Below are positions 24,196 to 35,503 of a stretch of DNA of 64,000 bases, piece after piece. How positions within the stretch are numbered: the stretch's first letter is position 1; each line of letters starts with the position of its first letter. The translations under genes were made by a program, and so were the position numbers. Source of the DNA: Trema orientale (Eukaryota > Streptophyta > Magnoliopsida > Rosales > Cannabaceae); assembly GCA_002914845.1 (NCBI GenBank), contig JXTC01000016.1, forward strand, positions 152,896 through 216,895. The letters are read 5' to 3'. Below the pieces are notes generated by a model. The model was not told the origin of the DNA and ran no database searches. It worked only from the letters and a program-made list of their open reading frames with translations.

Positions 24196-24479
24196 AAAAA
24201 AAAATAAAAAAATAACAACAACAACAATACCACCAACAACTTACTGTCATTCTCTGTGCAAAATTAATTTGGTCTCATACTTGAGTTTTTGCCCAAAGAT
24301 TAAATTCTAATCTTGTGCATGAATTTGCAAAAGTTATGCCCACAATCTAAAATATATGAACCACATTATATACTAAAAAAATCTTTATACCATAATCTAA
24401 AATATATGAACTAAACAACAAAATTCTTAACACATTTATAAAAAACAACCATTCCCATATTACTGTGGAAAATGGTAGA

Positions 24480-24955
24480 TAAAAACTACTATCTGCTATA
24501 TATTATTTATGACTATGTACGTATAAGCTTGAAGTATAAAAACAGAGACAATAATTATTAGTGTTCTTGAATAGTGCAAATGGTACATAAAAATTACTAG
24601 GAAAACATTAGGAACATATGAGAAAAACACAAATACACAAGGTGCATAAAAAATAATACTCGATTCATAAATATGCAGACACGATATATATATATATATA
24701 TAAACCATATTCTGAATTACAAAATATCTCATATACCATCACAAAAACAATAACTACATGACGAGCTATAATAGAAACACAAATTAATAATATAAATTAA
24801 AAATGGCATATATATATATTGCTATGGAAAATGGTAGACAAAATTAACTATCTAGAATATATGATTTATAACTATATACATATAAGCTTGAAGTGTAAAA
24901 ACAGAGACTAATTATTAATGTTCTTGAATAATGCAAAAGGTGTTGGAAAATGGGT
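24480..24955. repeat. Two imperfect direct repeats of about 110 bp
   Basis: The segment 24485-24600 (with CTTGAAGTATAAAAACAGAG and TGTTCTTGAATAGTGCAAA) recurs at 24840-24955 (CTTGAAGTGTAAAAACAGAG and TGTTCTTGAATAATGCAAA). A (TA)n run lies at 24684-24702. No gene is seen in this AT-rich stretch. Confidence 0.7.
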
Positions 24956-25290
24956 TAAAGAAATGGGTTAAGATTTTGGGCTTATCTTGGGCTTGGAAGC
25001 CCATGTATCCAATTTTGTGTTATAGAACCCATTTTTATGAATTATTTTGAAGTTAAATATTAAATAGGACCCACATCTTATTGATGAAAGGTCTTGGTGA
25101 ATTCTTGTTCTCCTCCGCGAGGACATCGATTTCGTATATTCACACACTCAAAATGGTGTACGGATGAATGAGAAATTACTACTCAAAAGTGTACCATTGA
25201 AATGGAAAAATGAAAGAAAAATATTGGAGTCCTACATGGGAAATGCATGGTGCAAGTAATTTATATAGAACCTTATTTTGTGATGGTGGT
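24956..25290 (+). repeat. Partial Copia-type LTR
   Basis: The sequence starts TGTTGGAAAATGGG, then has LTR-like features including GGAGTCCTACATGGGAAATG and a TTATATAG element near 25261. It is not the LTR of the element at 26995-28807. It ends without a clear boundary where Copia coding-like sequence begins, close to the inferred inversion or misassembly breakpoint. Confidence 0.4.
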
Positions 25291-25399
25291 AAGAATAACT
25301 ACCATAGATGCTCTCTCAGGTGGCGCAAGAAGGGGGGTGCCAATCTTCGGGCTTGGGCCTGAATTTGCATGGGCTCGTATGCGCCTGCACCTGAGGACA

Positions 25400-26876
25400 T
25401 CTATGGAAACATCACAGCATTCAATAAGATTAAATGATAATCAACCTGAGGATAACTCTACTGAAAAAATGTTAGGATATTCTCTAGCAGTTAGATCGTC
25501 TGGAAAGCTAAGAAAAACTCTCTCAGCTAAGGATATGCGAGATCTCTGGCTAGTGGACTTAGGATCTAGTGTCAATATATGCAACGACAAGAAATGGTTC
25601 ATTGAACCAAATCAATAAACTGATGTTGGTCGTTGTGTGGAAGTTATAAACAATCGAAGAGTTCGAATTAAAGGCATGGGTGATGCTTACCTGAAGATCA
25701 ATGATAGCTCTATGATCGTGAAAGATTTCTATTATACACTGGAGTTTAGTATGATTGCTCTCTCGGTATCAAAGATGTATAAAGAAGGCTACCACTTCAT
25801 ATTTGACAAGAAGTTGTATGTCTTCTATAGCAATCTATTGTACTGTGTGAGAGAGATGCATAATAGACTTTATGTTTTGACTGTGAAGCCACAAAGTACA
25901 TCGTCTTCAATTAGGAGCATTAGTAAACTCCAAGAGATGGTGAATGACATTAGGAAGGAGCACAACACCATCGATTGGCACAAGCAACTCGGACACATGC
26001 CATGTTCAAAAATTCACAGACTTATGGAGCTGGGTCACTTACATGAAGTGAATATCAGCAATGACATAGACTGTGAAGACTGCAAGAAGCCTGTAGAATA
26101 CAAGCGTCGTCTTGCCACTTGTTATAAGAAAGCTGAGGCATGTTTGGAGTGCGTACATGTGAACCCATGGAGGTAGTTTCTTACAACAAGCATGCATTAT
26201 TTGTCACTTTTGTTGATGAATATTCGGACTTCGGTCAAGTATATCTTCTGAAGAAATACGATGAAGTCCTAAATACTTTCCATGAGTTCGATCGAAAGGT
26301 GTGGATGCAACACGACATCAAGGTCAAGAAATTTAAGATTAAAGTTGAACATAGAGATATGGATTCTCTACGTGACATGCTGAGACTAACACTAGCTAAT
26401 CTTACTATTCCATATGAATATGTGACTATCTATGAGCATAGTCATACAGGAGCTTCTAAGAGGTATAACATCAGACTCAAGCATACCATAGAGCTGATGT
26501 ACAAGGAGTCACTGCTGTCCAAAAGGTATTAAGATTATGTTTTAAAGACAGCTTCGTATATCCTCAACTTTACTCCATCAGATAAAGTTACGTCGACACC
26601 TTTTCAAATGTGCATGGGCTATGTAGAGAGCTTAGAGCATCTAAAAGTATGGGGTTGCGAAGTATACCCGTGTAAGAAAGTGGGAGATAAAGTCGATAAG
26701 AATTCAGAAAAGTATTTTCTACTTAGCTATGCAAAGAGAGAGAAGGGTTACCTTCTCTATAGATAATCTACCAATACTACCTTCATCAACAGAAGTGGAA
26801 ACTTTCTGGAGGATGAGAGAGAAGTCTGTCAAGAAGATGATGAAGAGAGAGCTTATGATCTTCATTTCTTTTCTTA
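25400..26876 (+). pseudogene. Copia polyprotein remnant: protease, pre-integrase, integrase; RT and RNase H missing
   Basis: Adjacent frames (about 25400-25618, 25637-26176, 26140-26532, then to 26876) encode Copia pol in order: aspartic protease (LWLVDLGSSVNIC, with Leu in place of the catalytic-loop Ser), a region with DFYYTLEFSMIALSVSKM, the GAG-pre-integrase zinc motif (DWHKQLGHMPCSKI, then DCEDCKK), integrase core (FVTFVDEYSDFGQVYLL) and the C-terminal integrase block LEHLKVWGCEVYPCKK. It then runs directly into the polypurine tract, so the RT and RNase H were deleted before or after insertion. A stop at 25617 and frameshifts break it. This is the 3' part of the element whose 5' LTR is at 3092-4896. 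Confidence 0.8.
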
Positions 26877-26983
26877 GTTTTTTATGTTGTTAATTGAACA
26901 CTTAATTTTTGCTTTTATTAATTCCGGATATTTGGAACATTTTTGGCTTTTAATATGTTAATTTGAGTAACTGTTTTTTGGAC

Positions 26984-26994
26984 AAGTGGGAGAT
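26984..26994 (+). other. Copia polypurine tract
   Basis: AAGTGGGAGAT lies immediately before the LTR start TGTTGGG. The phrase is typical of plant Copia elements and marks where plus-strand DNA synthesis begins. It identifies the following LTR as the 3' LTR on the plus strand. Confidence 0.85.
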
Positions 26995-28807
26995 TGTTGG
27001 GATATTTGCCCTAAAAAGTATATTTCCAATTTACCCTTTTAGTGTAAACAACTTTTTCTTACATGTAATTATGATCTTTGCTAGATTAAACTGTCTCCGT
27101 TGAATAGTTTATTTATCTGAAAAAGATTCCATGACTTTATTTGTATATAAAGAAACAAAAATGATTAAGTGTTAATTATGGGGAGACTTGTTTCTTTATC
27201 TAAGTCTAAATGAATTAGTTCACAATCTGTAAATAAAGATAGAATACTTTATTTACTAAAGATTGTAGTGTTTGTCTATCTCAACGGGAATGATGTGCTC
27301 TAAATTATTGAAGTATCTGATTTCTGATAGAAATACTAGTACAATATAAATAAGTTATGTGTATTGAACTAGACCAGGTAATATAAAGAATTAGAGTGCC
27401 ATAACTCAATTCTTATATTACCACAAACTAGCTCTTAGCATGTAGATCTTAATCCTTGATATTTGACTGGACTTGCGTTCATGGGTTATAGCCTTGTGAT
27501 TTGTTAAAAGATTAGCCTCAGTGAAATTAGAGGCGAACTCTTGCATATTGGAGGTTATGGCTTATGAATTGATGGGAACACTAAATAGTTAAGGACACTA
27601 TACATTAATGCCACTTTAAGGTCTTTCAAGATTCAAGGAATAATTAAATCTAAGATCTTAGCATTCACTTTGTGAATTGGTTGATAATTTTGTCTAAATG
27701 GCCATTGAGAATAACATTATCGACAACATTATTCCTTGATAGAAAGATGGTAACTTAAAGATAAATATGTGTTAGAGGGGTATTACAATAATTTCACCTA
27801 TATATACGGTATTGTATAGGGATTGTACAGATGGTATAGAATATGCTAGATGGATCAGTTAATCAAGGCTAGTTGATTAAATCTCTATAAAAGGTATGAC
27901 ATCTAATCTAAGACTGCAGTATTGGGCCTTTAGTGAAGTGTCCCCTTTACTAATAATATTTACATAAATACCATAATAAGAGTTATTACGCATTTATCAT
28001 ACTATTGGAACTTAGATTATTTGGATCCATTAGGTCCCTTGTCTAACTCAATAAAGCTCATTAATTGGTTGGTGGTATTTGTGAAATTAGTTTCATTAAA
28101 ATGTATAAAATAATGATTCTACATAGAAGTTGGTATTTTTATAAATAAGTTTCATGAGTTGGACATATTTATAAAAATACATCCAAAGCCCAAATTGGAG
28201 AACAAGCACAATCCTAGTTGGACTAGGATTAGCAGTTTTTGGCCCCATATATATAAGATATATGAGAGAAAAAACTGCATAGTAACCTAAGAGGTGTTAC
28301 ACGTGAAACACAGAGGGAGAGAGAGGGAGAGAGAGAGGTTTTATGCCAACTACAGTGAGAAAGAGAGATAAAAAGTTTTCTAAAATCTCATGGTCTCATC
28401 TTACATTCCGTTGTTCCAAAAGATCAAGAATGTGTTCTTGATCATTCTCCAACGTAGGATTCAACTTGGTGCCCACTCACCTCATCAACCAAGAGCAAGA
28501 GCATAGACAAGAAGATATAGAGTTGGAGATTTGATCACCATCAACAAGGAGATCAAGGAGGAGCACACTACAAGAGGTAAAACTTAATCTCATCTCTAGG
28601 GTTTATGTATCTAGATTTGATTTATGTTATACATGATCCCGTATATGATATATGCATGATCTATAGTTATGAAAATTATTTTCATGTAAAAATTTTAAAA
28701 CCTAAGTCCGCTATTTTATTTGCTGTGTTCATGATGTGATTATGTGTTTTCCATAGTTTACATACATGTATGTTTGTTTTCCTAAGTGTTAGGTCCAAAA
28801 ACCATCA
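26995..28807 (+). repeat. 3' LTR of the Copia element
   Basis: The 1,813-bp LTR starts TGTTGGGATATTTGCCC and ends ...AAACCATCA. It is the same LTR as 3092-4896 but in the opposite orientation. It contains a GAGAGAGAGG run near 28320-28336. It is flanked on the right by the target duplication GTAGG (28808-28812) and then Athila RT codons. Confidence 0.9.
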
Positions 28808-30452
28808 GTAGGATTCTATCAAAGGTTGATCAAGGACTTCTCCAAGATCACCAAACCATTGTGCACGCTACTTGAAAAGGATGAGGTATTCAAATTTGAT
28901 GATGCTTGCTTACATACTTTTGAAACCTTGAACTGAAACTTATGACAGCACCTATCATTGTGGCACCGGACTGGTCTTTGCCCTTCGAGTGGATATGTGA
29001 CACTAGCGATTATGTAGTTGGTGCTGTTTTGGGACAGTGAAAAGACAAATGTTTTATGCCATATACTATACTAGCAAAACTCTCAACGAAGCTCATTCCA
29101 ATTACACAACAACAGAGAAAAAACTACTTATTGTGGTATTTGCATTTGATAAATTCAGATCTTACTTGATTGGTACGAATGTGATTATATACATAGACTA
29201 TGCAGCAATCAAATACCTCATTGTCAAGAAAGATGCAAACCCTCGATTGATTCAATGGGTTCTTTTGCTGCAAGAGTTTGACTTGGAGGTTAATAACAGA
29301 AAGGGGACAGAGAATCAAGTAGCTAACCACCTCTCTAGATTAGAGGGAGAGAAAAATGAAAATGTTGAGTTGTTGATCAATGAAACCTTTCCTGATGAGT
29401 GGCTCTTTGTGTTAGACGACAATGTACCATGGTATGCTGACTATGTGAACTATCTTGTGTACAAATAGATGCATGCTGACTTCACCCACTATCAAAAGAA
29501 AAAATTCTTGCACGATGTAAGGTATTATTTTTGGGATGAATCCTTTCTATTTAAACAATGTGCTGATCATGTTATTAGGCATGTGTATGAAAGGAGGAGA
29601 TAGAAGACATACTTTGCCATTGTCATGCTTCGAAGTATACGGGTCATTTCGGAGGAGAAAGAATGGCTGCCAAAGGGTTACAATCTGGACTCTATTGGCC
29701 ATCATTGTTTAAGGACGCCCATTTCTTTGTTTCAAAATGTGCCAGATGTCAACTAATAGGTAACATCTCTAGAAGAAACGAAATGCCCCTCAACACTATC
29801 TTAGAGGTTGAAATCTTTGATGTGTGGGGAATAGATTTCACAGGGCTATTCATTCCCCTCTGTGACAATCTTTACATTTTGGTGGCAATAGACTATGTGT
29901 CAAAGTGGGTTGAAGCTGTAGCGTTGCCTATCAATGATTCCAAGGTGGTGCTCAACTTCTTCAAGAAGAATATCTTCAATCGATATGGCACACCAAGAGC
30001 AGTGATTAGTGATGAAGGCTCTCACTTCTGCAACAAGTACTTCAAAGCTCTACTTGCCTACATGGTGTCACGCACAGAGTTGCAACTGCTTACCATCCTC
30101 AAACTAATGGGCTAAGTATGGTGTCACGCACAGAGTTGCAACTGCTTACCATCCTCAAACTAATAGGTAAGCTGAGAATTTTAACCGAGAATTGAAGTGC
30201 ATCCTTGAGAAAACAGTATGTCCCACATGTAAAGATAAGTCCAAGAGACTTGATGATGTTTTATGGGCTTACGGAACTACATATGTGACTCCAATTAGTA
30301 CATCTCCTTATAAACTGTTGTTTGGAAAAGCTTGTCACATTCCTGTTGAATTGGAGTACAAAGCTTATTGGGCAATCAATCAGTTGAATAATGATTTGCA
30401 AGCAGCTAGAGAAAGGGCTAGCCCATATTTCAAAGGAAAAGTACAGTACTAG
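28808..30452 (+). pseudogene. Athila-like Ty3/gypsy pol, 3' part (RT end, RNase H, integrase), broken
   Basis: The frame resumes at the codon where the minus-strand half ended at 4897: GFYQRLIKDFSKITKPLC. RNase H follows at about 28960-29330 ([26 protein letters not shown]). The integrase zinc motif is near 29623 (CHASKYTGHFGGERM, later CARC), and the core has WGIDFTGLF, VAIDYVSKWVEA and AVISDEGSHF. The block GKACHIPVELEYKAYWAI ends near 30400, and the element stops near 30440 without a 3' LTR. Stops at 28938 and 29038 and a 56-bp tandem duplication at 30062-30173 break the frame. The element is dead and truncated at its 3' end. Confidence 0.9.
30062..30173 (+). repeat. 56-bp tandem duplication in Athila integrase
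   Basis: The block starting ATGGTGTCACGCACAGAG at 30062 recurs at 30118, with only a G/A difference near its end. Fifty-six is not a multiple of three, so it shifts the integrase frame. Confidence 0.9.
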
Positions 30453-31410
30453 TTGGCCTAGTACATATAGTAGGGACAGAAGTGGGCCTTATCAATAGGC
30501 CCATCGGCCCTGCCCATATTTCTGCAAGCTCACATTAAAGCCCACATTTAATCATTTTATATATAAGTTTAAATATATTTCTTAAAATTTCAATTTCATT
30601 TCCTAAACTTTTAAATTATTTGTAGTTATATTTTATTTTACTTGTTAAAATTATAGAAAAATTGATTTTTATGGTAATTTTTCAAAAAAATTTAAAAAAT
30701 CCCAGATTTTGAAATTGTTCGAAAAATCCTATATTTTAATTAGAAAAATACTACTTTTAAAATTATTTTAAAAAATACTATTTTTTATTAATTAATGAGA
30801 TACTTGAAGTAACCAATCAAGTAGCTAGATTGGTTATCGCAAGTAACTTAATTGGTTACCTCGAGTATCGCTGAAGTATACCAGTTTTGAAGAAAAAGTG
30901 GCATTTTTCTAAATCTTTATTAAAAGTTAAATATTAGTCTAAAAATTTTTTTAAAAATAATATTTTTCTAAATCAATCCGGAATTTTTCAAAATACTCGA
31001 CCAGGTTTTTTAATTTTTGCTACTTTGGGCTTGGAATTTTGTAAGAAACTCTTACGATTATTATTAAAACTTGATATTATCATTGATTTAATGAATTATT
31101 GAATGGGCTTTTCTGCTAATTAGCTAAATGGTTGAATTTTAGATCATAGTTTGCAAAATGACCATTTTTCAAACGCTCTTAAAAATGGCCGAATTTTAAA
31201 ATTTATTTAAAAAATTGTTGTTTTTCATATTTAGTATATCAAAATATATTGATTTATTTTTTGAAAATTGATTTATTTGATTTAAATTTTCAAATATTGA
31301 TTTACTTTATTTAGTATATCAAAATATATTGATTTATTTTTTAAAATTGACTTATTTTTTTAAAAATTGATTTACTTTTTCAAAAATTGATTTAACATAA
31401 AAATGAATAT
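30453..31410. other. Gene-free AT-rich stretch
   Basis: I see no gene. There are LTR-like or degenerate repeat words (GGCCCATCGGCCCTGCCC near 30500) and a recurring phrase, TATTTAGTATATCAAAATATATTGATTTATTTTTT, at about 31227-31262 and 31308-31342, pointing to local duplication. Confidence 0.5.
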
Positions 31411-31459
31411 TTATCAAAATAAAATANCTAACTAACATAATAAATAAGAAGAATTGAAT

Positions 31460-31533
31460 CACGCTTTGTAGGATTTGAACTTATGACATCGGGTTTTTGA
31501 GACTCGTGTTCTACCGAACTGAACTAAGAGCGC
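31460..31533 (-). pseudogene. trnW-CCA: Plastid-derived tRNA-Trp pseudogene
   Basis: Reverse complement begins GCGCTCTTAGTTCAGTTCGG and is 74 nt, matching the plastid trnW layout. The anticodon position reads CAA rather than CCA because of a change at 31498. The T-arm has further changes (TAAGTTCAAATC in place of the usual TAGGTTCAAATC). In nuclear DNA it would not be expected to act. Confidence 0.85.
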
Positions 31534-31696
31534 TTTAATTATTATTATAATAATTAATTAATTTGTAACCTAACCTAACTTGGATATATATATATATATA
31601 TACTATCACCGAGAATAAAATTGTCTATTGACTATGTTATTGAATTTTAATCAATCTTAATTGATCCATTGTAACTACTCATAGATAAGTAATAAG

Positions 31697-31770
31697 TAGA
31701 GATGACAGGATTTGAACTTTTGACATTTTGTACCCAAAATAAATGCACTACCAAGTTGCATTATGTCCCT
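31697..31770 (-). pseudogene. trnP-UGG: Plastid-derived tRNA-Pro pseudogene
   Basis: Reverse complement begins AGGGACATAATGCAACTTGG and keeps the UGG anticodon in TTTTGGGTACAAAATG. Several stem positions are changed compared with the plastid gene (for example GTAGCGCAGC to ATAATGCAAC, all C-to-T or G-to-A), breaking the D arm. It is a pseudogene in the same insertion as trnW. Confidence 0.85.
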
Positions 31771-31955
31771 TTCAATTGGTCTACAGTGTCATTTTAGAGA
31801 ATCCCTATCTTATTTTCTACATCTTTATTTCTTTCATTGAAATAAAAAATTATCTTGTCATTTATTTTTTTTAGGATCATGTCATATAATAAGAAATAAG
31901 AATAGACTTATATTATATACGTACTAAATAAATATAAACCCATCGTAAAAAAATT

Positions 31956-33815
31956 AATATTTTTGGAAAATTCTCAAAAAATGGTCAGTTATTAAATAGG
32001 TCTAAAAGACAGTCATTTTTCACATTGATCCTAAAGAAATGCCATTTTTTTTTATAAATACTCTTATTGAATCCTATGAAAAAAAAAACTCATACATTTA
32101 GGCCCATATTTTAGCCTACATAAGCACATATTTGATATTTTAAAGCATAAAATGACAACGAAATTAGGCCCGTATTTGGCCCATGTAGGCATATATTCGT
32201 CTCGCATAGGTACAATCTACTTAGGCACTCATAAATTATGGGCTGGCTCTTGGGCCGTGTCAGATTCCTTGATAGGATTAGGGGCCGGGCTGGGCCTAGG
32301 CCTAGTACAAAGTTCGTATGCACTTATTAAATGTCATCCGGCCTGGCACGACTCCCTTTACATCTATACTAGTCACTTTTTTAGCCAGTTCTACCATGAC
32401 TTTCCCTTTTGCATTGATGGTGGTATCAGCATTAGTAGCCATCTAGGGGAGACCATTTTGGGTCTCATTCCTTCATGGTTCTAAAGGGCCAATTTTATCA
32501 CGAAAACTTACCTTTAATCTTTGAATTTTTCTAGATATCTTTCAGTCTAACAAACAACAAGATCATGTGATTTTATTTTAGAATCATGTCTTCTGTTATT
32601 CCTTTTCAGTCCAAATGGTCTAAAATAAACATAGAAATAATTCTAACTCCTCGAAAAGCAATGAGGTAGAATACAAATGAATAATATTAACCATAGATAG
32701 ATGAAACAAATATTTGAATTTGAGTTCAAATTTAGAAACTCTCCATAGCAACTGACTAAGGTGACTATTAGATTCCCAAGAGGAGGAACAAGAACTGCAA
32801 CTTGGTAACTAAATTATTTTCCTTCGATAAAGTACCGTAGATATTGGCAGAGCAACATGATAAGCACACCAAATACAAATCTTAACCTTATTAGGTAACT
32901 TTAATCCCTAAAATTTCCTCTACTAACTCTATACTTGATCGGATCCTATAATCGAACATCTTTCCTTTTTTGTATCAGCCAACCAATAACCAGAGCGTAC
33001 TGAATAAACTCCAACAGTAGCAAAGTGTGTCTAATTAAATTATCCATTCTTGACCTCATACTCAACAGAATAGAGAGTGTCTTAATGTAAGAAGACAGAA
33101 ATATAGAGTGAAATACAATGAGAAAAATTATTAACATCTAAATAAAAGATATACTTGAAGTATGTACATACCTTATTATGTAAAAATTGCTAAGAAACAA
33201 GAAGTAAGTTCTTTTCATAAAGTTGGAATTTCATTGGGTTAATTTTAGATATGAAAGATTGCAAGAATTCTGCTTTATTTTTGGTAAAATTGGCCCTATG
33301 TTCTAAAAGAGATTCATTGAAAAGGAGAGAGGATCAAAAATGGAATTATGGTACTTGGCTTCGTGTTGGTTGCACTCAAAGAATGATTCCTCATATTTAA
33401 AATAAATTGTTCAAGAGTTAGATTTTGATCTCCACTCATGGAGGCTCATAGGGTTAGAAATTATATTAGAACCTAGTCCGATGTTACATATGTCTCGAGT
33501 TCAAGCATGGAAATTGAGGAATCCTAAGCACACTCTAAAAAAATTGTCACAAATTATATCGATTCAAATGGAAATAATGACAAAAAATAATTTTGAATTC
33601 ACTTTTCCGCATCCCTTGTATTAAGGAATTTGGCTTAGAGTGATTTTAATATGAAGAAGACAATTAAGAAAGGAGATCTTATGAAGGAGGCTCACATGAT
33701 GGAGCTGTCAATGTTGGGCCTATTTACGAGTCCCCATAAGAGAACTCAAGCCCAATAATGTTTTAGGGGTCAAAGGTGAAACAACTTATTAATAAGCCCA
33801 ATACTACTTGTACTA
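31956..33815. other. Gene-free stretch before the MULE
   Basis: No gene is recognised. A piece near 32100-32330 has repeated GGCCC and TAGGC words like degraded transposon sequence. Near 33340-33390 a frame reading WNYGTWLRVG weakly recalls the zinc-knuckle end of LINE ORF1, but it is too short to call. Confidence 0.45.
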
Positions 33816-33824
33816 AACATGTAT
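33816..33824. other. MULE target site duplication, left copy
   Basis: AACATGTAT here is repeated exactly at 44324-44332, just outside the other end of the element. Nine bases is the usual Mutator duplication length. The core ACATGT is palindromic, which slightly raises the chance of coincidence. Confidence 0.75.
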
Positions 33825-33876
33825 GGGAAAAAAAGGCATTTACCTATAAAAAATTAAAAATATTACACATATACGG
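33825..33876. repeat. MULE terminal inverted repeat, left
   Basis: It starts GGGAAAAAAAGGCATTTACC and ends near ACACATATACGG. The reverse complement of 44272-44323 starts GAGGAAATAAGTGCATACAC and ends AACAAATATACGA. With two one-base gaps the two agree at about two thirds of positions. Confidence 0.65.
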
Positions 33877-34329
33877 TGCACTAAAATAATAAGCCTCCAT
33901 ACGGTATACGGGTGGTATTTTTAAAAATACATTAACAACCAAATATGGTAACCCAAATAATGAGCAAAATAGATTCGGAGACTAGGCGCGAGAGATTCAG
34001 AGCCAAGGCACGATTGCGTCTCATTCTGACCCACATTTAGATTCGGCAGCCATTAAAGCCAATGACACCAACCAATTCCGGAGACCCCAACCAATCCTGG
34101 CGAGATTCAGAGCAGGTTTCCTCTACTAGCTCCAACAGAGCCTGGTAAAAAAAATGCCTCTCCTTCATTCGAAAAAAAAAAAAGCAAGATCTAATAACTG
34201 AAGTTGATTTTGACTGGTATCCATAGTTTAGGATATAATCTTGTTGATGAAAAAACCAAATAGAATAGAGAGGAACTCGTAACCAGGCACACCTATATTG
34301 TTCTATTTTTGAATTTATTATGAAATTGA

Positions 34330-34880
34330 AATAGTAACCACGTTTAAACTTGTAACTAGAAAATGGTAATCAGTTCTTAGCCGGTAACCATTAATAGGTC
34401 AACAGTTCTTAACTGGCAACCATTAACAGGTAACCATGTCTAATATAGTAACCAGCGCTCAAATGGTAATCACGTCTAATCTAGTAACCAGTTCTCATAC
34501 GGTAATTAGTTCTGATCTAGTAACTAGTTCTCAGATAGTAACCAGGTCTGATCTAGTAACCAGTTCTCAGATGGTAACCAGGTCTAATCTGGTAACAAGT
34601 ATTCAGATGGAAACTAATAAATGGTAACCAATTATGAACGAGTAACCAGTTCTCAGCTAGTAACCAGTAACTGGTATTGGTAACTAGTTCTTTTCTGGTA
34701 ACTAATATTGATCTAGTAACCAGTAGCTAGTAATAAGTTCTCACATGGTAACTAATTACTGAAAACCAATTCTCACATGCACTGATTTGGTAACAATAAT
34801 TAGTAACCTGTTAGCATATGGTATGCAGTTGTGATCAAGTAACCAGTAAGTAGTTACTAGGTTATTACTAGTTACCAGTT
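34330..34880. repeat. GTAACCAG minisatellite, 18-bp units
   Basis: The repeat is built of 18-bp units, for example GTAACCAGTTCTCAGATG and GTAACCAGGTCTGATCTA, alternating to give a 36-bp higher unit. The most regular part (34436-34627) is open in one frame and would give repeats of LVTSSQMVTRSD. I regard this as a chance result of a period divisible by three, not a gene. The array lies upstream of the transposase coding region. Confidence 0.8.
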
Positions 34881-35451
34881 ACTGACTACTGGGACTGATT
34901 TAGTTACCATTTTTTGGAAATCAACAATTGGTAAATAGAAATTAGCTACTTCAAGTTATTAGAGACCATATATAGTTTAACAACCAAAAGTAATCTGTTT
35001 TAAAATGCTAAATTTTTTTTTCTTGGTGCAGGAATAGGTTGTATAACAGTCTTTGTTCATTATGATGGAAAGTGGGATGAAATGAATGATTATGTAAACT
35101 TCAAGATGGGTAGAATACTAGTACTAGTTGATTGTTCATTTAGGATGCTCATTGATTTGTTGTCTATAGAATTAGAGATGAATCTGTCACGAGAAAATTT
35201 AACTATTGAGTATCAAGTAACTAGAGGAAATCCACCTATGAAGATACATAATGACAGTTCATTAATGTTTTATTTGGGAAGGGATACAAGTCTGATAAGC
35301 TTTCCACTATGCTTAACAGTAGCAAATGGTTCAGTGGTTACATCTAAAAAGAAGACACTACAGTTACAAGAAGCCACAATAATAGATAGTAGTCTTGAAA
35401 GGATGAGGTCATTTATAGCTTCTATAAATGAATCAAGCAATTACATAGAGA

Positions 35452-35503
35452 TTGACATGTTATCAGATTTTATTGAGTTGACATGTTATCAGATTTTATT
35501 GAG
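35452..35503 (+). repeat. 26-bp tandem duplication in transposase exon
   Basis: The unit at 35452-35477 (starting TTGACATGTTATCAG) is repeated exactly at 35478-35503. Twenty-six is not a multiple of three, so it shifts the frame; beyond the second copy family-like sequence continues in the other frame. Confidence 0.95.

Larger units (their letters stand above)
31411..31955. other. Plastid DNA insertion (NUPT): trnW-trnP-psaJ spacer
   Basis: Two degraded plastid tRNA genes lie in plastid order and orientation (trnW then trnP, both on the minus strand). After trnP comes noncoding sequence that I recognise as trnP-psaJ spacer (TCAATTGGTCTACAGTGTCA, then ATGTCATATAATAAGAAATA). The likely extent is about 540 bp. 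No psaJ or petG coding sequence remains visible. A single N lies at 31427 near the left edge. An (AT)n run is at 31583-31603. Confidence 0.85.

Noticed and set aside
31460..31770. Functional nuclear tRNA genes
   Set aside because: Both are of plastid type, in plastid order, with stem mismatches and a changed trnW anticodon; nuclear Pol III signals are not kept.
33290..33420. LINE ORF1 zinc-knuckle end (WNYGTWLRVG)
   Set aside because: Only about ten residues are suggestive, with stops on both sides; too weak to annotate.
34430..34700. Possible CRISPR-like array or repeat-protein gene (12-residue repeats)
   Set aside because: Units abut with no spacers and the period of 18 bp simply keeps one frame open. 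The same repeat fills an intron at 36840-37640 without an open frame.
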